A stretch of 64,000 bases of DNA from Rhodosporidiobolus odoratus (taxonomy: Eukaryota; Basidiomycota; Microbotryomycetes; Sporidiobolales; Sporidiobolaceae). Both the position numbers and the translations under genes were made by a program. Positions 55,920-64,000 of this stretch are shown here, piece by piece. The notes under the pieces were generated by a model. The model made no database searches. It saw only the letters and a program-made list of their open reading frames with translations, and was not told the DNA's origin. The DNA is taken from the NCBI GenBank assembly GCA_034387635.1, contig JAOANU010000020.1, forward strand, positions 293,350 to 357,349, given 5' to 3'. Each line of letters opens with the position of its first letter. The stretch's first letter is position 1.

Positions 55920-58900
55920 ATGTCACGGTCCCCCTACTCGAATCAACCTTTTACCCCGTCAAGAACTCACGCCCATTCCCCTTCTGCTTCCTCCATCAAT
56001 TCATTCGAAGGTCCTCCTCCCTCTAGACCAGAACGCAGTGCACGCAGACCAGCTGGCTCAGGTGCAACTCCCTCGCCCGCCACTCTACGAGGCAACGACA
56101 GTGGCAGGTTCCCTAATCCGGGTTCAGGTGGGGCGGATCGAGGCAACACCATGCCGAGAATCGGAGTAACCGGGGCAGATGGCAGAGACGCAGGGGGACC
56201 GGGTGGGGGAGCAGGAAAGAATGCCAGGATGCTAGACGGACTGCGTGGAGGAGGAGGAGGAGGAGGACCGTCTTCCCCTTCTCTTTCTCCCAACCTCGCC
56301 CGCTCGTCTTCCCCTCAAAAGGGCGCTCAGAACCCCTTTGCCCGGTCCTCTTCCTCTCTCGGTTCATCATCGCCTCGTCGACCTCACCTCAATGATCAAG
56401 AGTTCTCCGACGCCGACTCTGACTCGTCCTCTCGCCCCCATTCTCCCACCGGCGGCGACGACGCTGAAAGCCCCTCGCTGGTTGTCCCCGCTGCGCTCAG
56501 CGACGCCATCTCTGCCTTCTCTTCTGCCGGTGCCCGGCGAGCGGATGGTCGACGAGGTGGCCTAGCAGACCAAGGATTCGACGTCCCCTCATCCCGTCGC
56601 GGCGCCGCTGCCTCTCCCAATCTCGGCGGCTCCCCCGAGCTCAGCCGCGAGAACGAAGAAGGAGCCTCGCCGCGGACCCAGCGGAAAGCTCGCCTCGACC
56701 CGACCGAGTACCCCGACACGCCGGCGTTTAGGGAGGTGGACGAAGTACTCCGCAAGGTCAGGGACGAGTGGCCGGCTTTGGTTCGAGGGACGAGCATGGC
56801 GGGGCAGATGGAGGGAGAAGAGGCGGCCGAATTTGACCCCGTATCCCTCGCGCTGGGGCTACTCGACCCTTCTCGATCGGACGCAGGCGGGGGAGGAGGG
56901 TCCAGGCAGACTCTTCCAAGTTTCCTCAGAATGAAGCAGCACCTCGACCACGCCATACGCTCGACCCTCTCTCCTGTTACAAATCCCTCTTCCTCCGGCA
57001 ACCCTTATCGAGCTTACGAAACGGCCATCTCGTCGCACAACCTCACACTCTCGTCGCTGTCGGGAGCGCAGAAGAACATCGGGTCTTTGCGGACGGGACT
57101 AGGTGGCACGAGAGAAAAGCTGGAGGGCAAAGGGCGAGAAGGGCTGGCGGGAATGTATGCGAGGATGGGTATGCTGGAGGAGATGGGCGGTGTGCTTGAC
57201 GAGATGTGCGTGTACCTCTCCGTGTTCCGCACCGCTGCTCCTGCGACCGCCCATGGGCTATACCTCAATTGACCTCGTCGCTTCGACTGCGCAGCGATAC
57301 CTTACTCCGACTTCCTCCATCGCTGGAATCCCTCCTCTCCGAAAAGCGTTTCCTCGGCGCCGTAGTCCTTCTCGTCCGCTCGATGAAGGCGCTAAACAAG
57401 CCCGAGCTGGTCGAGATCGGCGCTTTGGCAGACTTGAGAGCTTGGGCTGGAGCACAGGAAGGGGTGCGTTCGCATTACTTTTTTCTTCCTCCTACGTCAG
57501 GCGAACGCTGACTGCGACCGTTTGCTGCGCAGGTCGTCCTTGAGATCTTGATCGAAGAACTGCATAACCATCTATACCTCAAGAGCTTCTATACGGATGT
57601 GCGGTGGAAGAGCTATTCGAGGGGGCAGAATAGTCGTGCGTTCCTCCTTCCCTGTCAGCGCCACAGACGCGAGCTCTTAGATAGCCAGCGCTCATTACCC
57701 TAGTCCGCTCTCTGCGCCTGCTCCGGCCGAGGAGAGTAGGTGTTGACCATGTGTCTCCCGCTTTTCTTGACAGTCCCTCTGGTCGACTTTGGCGACGATG
57801 CCGAGCCCCTCCCTTCCGCCCTCTCCACGTCCGCTCTCTCCCAAGCGACTTCCATCCACTCATCCGGCCGCTCTACCGCACGTCTGCCTCGTCTTTCCAA
57901 GCTACAACGTTTCCTTCAAAACCTCGCCTTAAAACCCGCCGGCGCTGATCCGTCCCTCGACGAAGCAGTTGAAGATCTCCTCATGCTCGGCGGGGAAGAA
58001 GAGGATGATGGGCTCGGGCTTGGTGGGGGAAGCGCGTCCTTTGGCGCTGGGGAGAATCTGGACGGTAGCTCAGGAGTGAAAACGCCGGGAGCGACAGGGT
58101 CGGGACCGAAGAAGGAGAAGGCGAGGCGAAATCCGGAGGTGGACTCGTTCGCGTATATCGAGATGCTACTCGAGGCGCTTGCGGCGCTGGGAAAGCTCGG
58201 GTACGCGTTGGATGCGGTGGGCCAGAGGGTGCAAGGGGAGATGTTTGCGCTGGTTGAAGGGACTGTCGAGGAAGTCGAGGAAAGGTGCGCGGCCGTTCGC
58301 TCCATAGCGCATATCTCCGATTAAGCTGACTCGGCACTGCTGTCTTCGTGCAGGAACGACTCGACAAAACCTTCTTTCCTGCCGTCGACCTCGTCCGCCG
58401 CGGCCCGCCCATCCTCGTTCTTCTCACCCTCATCCCCCAATCCGAATTCATCGTCGACCAACCCCTCTTCCGCCGTCGGTCCCGCTTCATGGGCGACCGA
58501 CGGTGTCGCCTCCCTCCTCCGCCTATCCGCATCTGAGACATCAACACTGGCTACCAGCGTTGAGACCCTGCAGGATCTGTTCTGGACCTTGTATAGTAAG
58601 CTTGATGCCGTGCTGCAAGGATTTAGGGTGGCGTATGAGGTAGCGGGGAGGATTGCCGAAGTAAGCCTGCATCATTCTCCCCTTCTCTTCTCTGATACTC
58701 TGCTCGGCGGCACAACGGCGAGATCGCTGACACTTTTCCTCTTCACACAGAGGCGAGACTTCAGAGATGCGGCCCTTGTCAAGACAAGTAGCGGGAACCT
58801 GCTCTTCTCGCTCCTCGACGTCTGGAAACCGGTGCAGCAGGAGGTGCGCAATCTTCTTTCCACTGCCGATATCAGGCCAACCGCATTCACTTCACAGGTA

Positions 58901-61788
58901 CGAGCTCTCTTGCACGACTACCTTGCCGACGACCAGAGCGGTACGGTGTCGTCGCGAAATCCGATTGTTAGCGTCAACGAAGTATTGCGGTTCCCGCGTC
59001 CGCGGGACGGTACGAAGGTACGCAGAGTCTTGTTGATTGCCTGCTTTCCGCACGCCGAGAGACTCAGCGGTGGTCGGGCGACGTGTGCTCACCCTATTCC
59101 TTTTCCCGCCTCGCTCTGCAGCAAATATTCAAGTTCTCCGACTCGGACCTGCAAGCCTCATCCAAACACCTTCGCCCATTCGAAGATTCTCTGAATAGCG
59201 CCATCAAAGCTGCGGTGCCTGGCCTCATCACCGATGGAGTGCCATCAACTACTACCACCTCCGCCCTCATCGTCGCTTCTACCGACCCTTCCTCGACTTC
59301 CGCCGGATCTGGTCGCTCTTCCGGTCTTAACGGAACACACAAGGCCCTCGCCCCTGCCGACGCCTTCAACGTCTCCGTCCTTTTCGGTCCAACTCTCGCC
59401 TTTCTCGACCGAGTCAAGGAGATCATGCCCGGCGGACTAGTCGGGGAGGACGAGACCAACGCTTCGACCGGCTTTGGTGGGTTCTTGGAGGAGTTTGTGC
59501 TACGGACGTTCTTACCCCAGCTGGAAGAGAAGGTTGGGAGCGTGTTCCATCAAGCGGTCGGAGGTGCGTCGCGCTTCGCATTCTGCTCCTTCCTTTTTCT
59601 GCTTGATGACTGGCGGAGCTGATTTTCGTGGTCCCGTGCACAGGTATCGATGCCTTCCAGGAAGATCCCAACTACAAGCGGGTTTCTCGCGTCCCCATCG
59701 TTCGCGTGCGTGTCTGCCGCTTTCTCCGTGCAAACTTTGTAGCAGCCTGTGCTGACTCTTCTTCTACCTTTCAGTCCGTCTCCAACCTCATGCTGCTCAT
59801 CTCCTCTCTCTGTTCCATGCTTCGAGCTACGCCTTTCCACCGCGAGAACTACTCGCAGCTTATCGTCTCGGTAATTCATCAATTCTACCAGAAGTGTCTC
59901 GAGCGGTTCCGAGGTACGCGCGTAATCTTCTTTGCCTCTCCTCGCGAGAGGTGCTGCGCAATCCGGATGCGGTGATCGTTTGTTCGAGCGCACCACGCTC
60001 AACTTCTTACACCCACCAGATCTTACTGCTCGAGAAACAAATGATGATGGTTCCACTCCTTCCGCTCAAATCGCACCTCTGAAGATGGCAGCTTCGTGGG
60101 CCGAGATCAGCAATATCCATGGTTTACTGAACGATATGCGGAACATTCCGGTGCGCTTCACCTGTGCTCCTCCCCTGGTCCTCTCTTCTCCGCTGGACCC
60201 ATAGCCTCCTCTGAACGTTCTGGCCTTTGCTTTACCACGTTCCGTCCCCCTCCCCAGTCTACCGACCCTCTCAAGCTGCGGGAGCTTCTGCAGAAGGAAA
60301 CGAAGCTGGAGTTCGAGCGCAAGCGGAACGGAGTGGTGGTCAGTGACGACTTGATCAGCCCGAGTAAGAAGATGTGGGCGCTTGGAACACTGTACTCGTC
60401 CCTCGTGCGTTGTCGATTTCCTTGTCTTCTTTTGCTGTTCTGTCTGCAAACTTCCCTTTCTGACGGCTTCCTTCCGCACAACAGGACTGGTTTATCCACC
60501 ACGTCTCTTCTCTCCGAACGTCCGACGGCACCCCCTCCTCGTCCTCTTTCCCAAATGGCTTCACCTCCGCTTCCAATGGCCGAAGAGGGCCGCGAGAAAG
60601 CGGCTACTCTCACTCGAGCAGCGACACGAGCCCCGCGATGGGCAGCCGAGAGACCGACGATGACGACGGGGAAGAGAATGGTGACGGAGCGCCGCTACCT
60701 TTGACCAGCGAGATGACTCGGTATGTTCTGCCCTTGCTTCCGTGATGAATCTCAAGCCTAGCTCACGGTTTTCCGCTTTCGTCTCCCCATTTGCCGTCCC
60801 TCCAATATCGCCCGAACCTCCTTCTCTTCCTGCCCTTGGCATCGCGCATCTCGCCACTCCACAGACCCTTCGAGTCCCTCTTGAAAGCGTATCGTCAACT
60901 CGCCAACGTCGTCCTCTTCACCCTCCGCCTCGAGATCCGCCTCCGGACCATGCACTACCTCGACAAAGCCACTCGTGACGGCGTCTACCAACTTGCCGAG
61001 GACATTCAAGAACCTGACCCAAGTATCGTTGACCTCAACTCGAACCTCGCCGAGTGCGATGAGGTGGCAGCGGGAACTTTGGGAGAGAACGAGCGAACGT
61101 GCGTAACCGCACCTTCTTGCGCCCCGTTGATCTCGTCTTGCACCTTCTCCGAGCTCAAGAGCTAACCAACACTGTTACACCCTTGCAGATTCATGTTCGA
61201 CGGCCTCTCGCTCCTCATGGACTCCCTCCTCATCCACAACGCACGCTACATCCGCCTCGCCAACAACTTTGGCCAATCTAAAATGCTGCGGAATATCCTC
61301 GCCCTGCAGCAGAACCTTAAGAACCTCGGCGACAGCCCGCTTGATGTGAATTTTGAGCGGAGCCGCAAGTTCTGGGATATGTTTGCTTTGGGGCCCAAGG
61401 TAGGATCAGCCCTTCTCGCGTTCCCCTTCCCTGCATATAGCTTACCTGCCAACTGCGCTACAGGCAATGCTCGACCTCGTGCGCAAGTCCGAAGTCCGCT
61501 ACGATTTTGACGACCTCAAGGCTCTCCTCAACCTGCAATGCGGAGTCGACCAGTCGGGCAAGGACGGCTCGGGTCCGAGCGGTGCCGATGGTGCCGTACC
61601 GCTCAGTGCGGGAGGGATGGACCGCAATCGCAGGCAGTACAACGAGTACCTCATTGTGCGGAGCGCTTTCCCTCTTTCCCTTCCGGCCGGGTCGCAGCGT
61701 GGATCCATGCTGACTGTCTTTCGTGCCGCGCCATGTCGTGCAGGAGCTCTTCTCGCTGGATCCGACTGGCGGAATGGCCGACGAGTGA
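55920..61788 (+). CDS. SEC8: Exocyst complex subunit Sec8 (EXOC4)
   Basis: Tethers secretory vesicles at the plasma membrane as part of the eight-subunit exocyst. Seventeen exons (first 55920-57205; then 57295-57463, 57533-57635, 57774-58284, 58354-58660, 58751-58843, 58898-59017, 59122-59563, 59644-59705, 59775-59913, 60020-60150, 60258-60404, 60485-60720, 60865-61098, 61189-61399, 61464-61655, 61744-61788) encode 1475 residues with all phases consistent. The core begins near residue 255 (YPDTPAFREVDEVLRKVRDE). Conserved segments are KRFLGAVVLLVRSMKALNKP, VLEILIEELHNHLYLKSFY, FIHHVSSLRT and LFTLRLEIRLRTMHYL. About 250 disordered Ser/Pro/Gly-rich residues precede the core, and loops of Gly/Ser are inserted, making it longer than yeast (1065) or human (974) Sec8. 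Confidence 0.94.
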
Positions 61789-62019
61789 AATAGCGGAACG
61801 GAACGATACCCCTGTTGTTCGATACCCCCATCCCTCCGCAGTTGTGCAAATCATGTCGTCAACTTTTCTTGCCCTTTGTGCTGCGACGAGAACCAACGCG
61901 GAGCAGCGAAGACTGGTTATCGCACTCTGCGCTGCTGACCGAGACGCGCAACTGTCGGCAAAACGGCTTGCAAGTTGCGAGCAGACAACAGAACAGGACA
62001 AGCAAAGATCGACCGCTTC

Positions 62020-63538
62020 TTACTCGCCATCGCCTACCATGCCCACCTTCCCGCTCCTTCTCATCCTCTCCGCCAGGTCCATGCCCCCGCCAAACACCTG
62101 ACCTTGCGCCTTGTTCAGGAACCTTGGCCCGACCCCATCGCCAGCACGACCCTTCTGCGCCCTCTCCCTCTCCTCCTTCTCCAACTCAGCCTTGTCGATC
62201 ACATCTTGAGCCGTCATTCTCTCGGTGCGGGAAGCGGAAAGGGCCGCAGCGGACGACTGCATGGCAGCGAGGCGGGCTTCGATCGCTGCTTTACGCTCGG
62301 CTTCGTCAACGGCGGGAGGAGGCGGAGCTGCTGACGACGATGCGGGAGGGCGGGATGGGTGAGAGGGTCGATAAGAGGAGTCATTACGGCGCGGGGAAGG
62401 CGGTCGGCGGTCGAAGGAAGGGGAAGGTCGGCCGTTATAGGAGGGAGAAGGCCGGCGGGTGTGCGGATCGCGGTCTTGATCGCGGCGGTACGAGCGGTCG
62501 CTGTGGTGTCGGAAAGAGCGGTCATCGTGGCGGGGAGAGCGGTCGTCGCGGCGAGAAGAGGAAGGGTGTTGCCGGTCATCACGGGAAGAGCGCGAGTAAC
62601 CATCCCTCGCTCCGTCGTGATCGCGGCGTGGAGACCTCGACCTAGAGCGGTCATGACGGGGTCGGTCGCGGGAAGAGCGCTCCCGGTCGCCTTCACCGCG
62701 CCGCCTCGAAGACCGTTCCTCCCGCCTCTCCTCCCGCTCCGCTCGCTTGGCCTCCTTCCGCGCCCTCCGCTCTTCCTTCGTTTCGCCGCCATCCCTGCTC
62801 GGCGTAGCTCCGCCATTCGCCCGCGCTTTCGCTTCCCGCAGCTCCCTCAATCGCCGCGGGTCCTTGAGCATCTTCTCGTACTGCGCCTGCTCTTGTCGCT
62901 TGATGGCAAGCAGGGGGTCTTCGCGGATCTTGGCGGCGGTGTCGCGGACGGTGTTGGCGTTCTGGGTAGATTGAAAGTTGCCGCCGGGTGCAGAAGAGCT
63001 GGATTGGGCGAGGAGCTGCGAGGGGTATGGTGGTTCAGCCTGACTTTGGGTTCGGGAGGAAGGGCAAGCGCACCTGTTCTTCATTGCCCTTGAGTAGCTT
63101 GTCAACCCGCTTCTTGCCGAGCAAGTACGCTTCCAACTCGTCCGCATTCGGTCCGTTTCCTTCGGCGGGGGCGGCATACAACCAGTCGACGCGCTCTTCG
63201 CGCTTCTTCCCACCCGCCGACTCTTGCAGCCTCTGGAGCTCTTGGACAGCGCGCTCCTGCTCGAGTTCCTTCTGAAGCTGCTGGAGTTTCTTGCGTTCCT
63301 CGAGGGCTTCTTTTTCCTTCTTCCAGACAGTTTCCTGTGGGCAGCTCCCGGGTTAGCTCAAGTACTGGGCAGTATAGCTTGGAGCAGAGACTAGCTCACC
63401 TGGTTGCGGAAGGTGCCCGTGTGCCAGGCTGCGAGTGAGAAGCGCCACCATGACGAACGGGTATCAGCGGTGGCTTTGGGGAGAAAGTCTGGGAGAGGAC
63501 TGCTCACACTTCTTCATGTTGAGGTCACCGCCACCCAT
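62020..63538 (-). CDS. CWC25: Pre-mRNA splicing factor Cwc25
   Basis: Spliceosomal protein required for the first transesterification step, acting after Prp2 remodelling. Exons 63538-63508, 63428-63400, 63334-63074 and 63015-62020 encode 438 residues. The N-terminus [20 protein letters not shown] is the CIR/Cwc25 signature. A coiled coil ([20 protein letters not shown]) follows, then [10 protein letters not shown] and [16 protein letters not shown], all family hallmarks. The C-terminal half is an Arg/Ser/Asp-rich domain with many SR-like repeats, and the tail ends with [19 protein letters not shown]. The 3' end converges on SEC8 with 231 bp between stop codons. Confidence 0.94.
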
Positions 63539-64000
63539 GTTGTCCTGTTACTTGGGGTTGAAGTTGATTGAAGGCGAGAGATGGACGACGAGAGGGTTCA
63601 AGTCACGAGTTGGTCCACGTGACGGCTGACGGTAGGGAAGTATGTGCGGGTGTTTCTAGAGGTTCCAGCGCTGGTACTGAGCGTTGTCCGGGGTGACGCG
63701 GCGGGAGTATCAAGCGAACAGTCTCTGCGATTCTCCGTCCTCTCGTCTCGTCTCGTCTCTTCGTCAAGTCTCTCGAACGCTCAACACCGCTGGGTTCACC
63801 GGGTGGGACTACCCGCCACAGTCGCAGAGCGTGCTCGACACCGACGGCTATGCCAGAGCTAGCTGGTCCGACGCCACGAGTGCCCTCCACCGCATCCTGT
63901 CCTTCGAGTGTCGTTCAGCAAGACTTCGCTTCCGGTGTTAGAGTTTTGACTTTGTATCATCTCTCCACATGCTCATCGGTCGGAAGCAGAGCCGTAGCTG
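63539..64000. other. Upstream region of CWC25, to window end
   Basis: Promoter side of CWC25. Two overlapping plus-strand frames (63644-63941) have no ATG context or family support. Nothing else is seen. Confidence 0.35.

Overview
The window is nuclear DNA from a basidiomycete fungus, most likely a GC-rich red yeast of the Microbotryomycetes (Rhodotorula, Rhodosporidium or Sporobolomyces type). The grounds are strongly G/C-ending codons, many short introns of about 45-120 bp with GTGCGT or GTACGT donors and CTGAC-like branch points, a fungal Zn2Cys6 regulator, and fungal housekeeping genes. The lineage is an inference from gene style, not from a search. All gene models were assembled by hand by following reading frame across splice sites. 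Where a model is called intact, every exon phase closes.

Layout. 1-26.7 kb is mostly conserved genes: a truncated Zn2Cys6 transcription factor (-), RPB2 (+), a decayed unrecognised gene (-), a DUF4743/Nudix hydrolase (+), a 1716-residue low-complexity protein (-), a membrane-anchored two-thioredoxin PDI (-), the ribosome-biogenesis helicase DBP7 (-) and a Cdc25/rhodanese-like phosphatase (+).

26.7-42 kb is an accessory island of low coding density. It holds a tandem family of three paralogs that I do not recognise, all on the minus strand. One is intact (338 aa) and two are pseudogenes. A 4656-bp Ty1/copia retrotransposon with identical LTRs and a 5-bp target duplication sits between the intact copy and the dead ones. 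An NTF2-like protein (+) and a DeSI/PPPDE isopeptidase (-) follow.

42-51 kb carries surface and secretory functions: a type II membrane heparinase II/III-like enzyme (+) and a type II membrane CAP/SCP protein (+), with a Trp-rich unknown (+) and an F-box relic (-) between them. 50.7-64 kb returns to housekeeping: a DUF829/TMEM53-like hydrolase (-), peptidyl-tRNA hydrolase (-), a TMEM115-like Golgi protein (-), exocyst SEC8 (+) and splicing factor CWC25 (-).

The genes form no operon; they are individually transcribed. The most distinctive observations are the tandem unknown family with its retroelement neighbour, a peptidyl-tRNA hydrolase whose start codon appears to be split by an intron, two GC-AG introns, and several very small exons (9, 13, 17 and 21 nt). 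I found no CRISPR, rRNA or tRNA gene. I do not see a clearly new biochemical system; the unknown tandem family is the best candidate for new biology.
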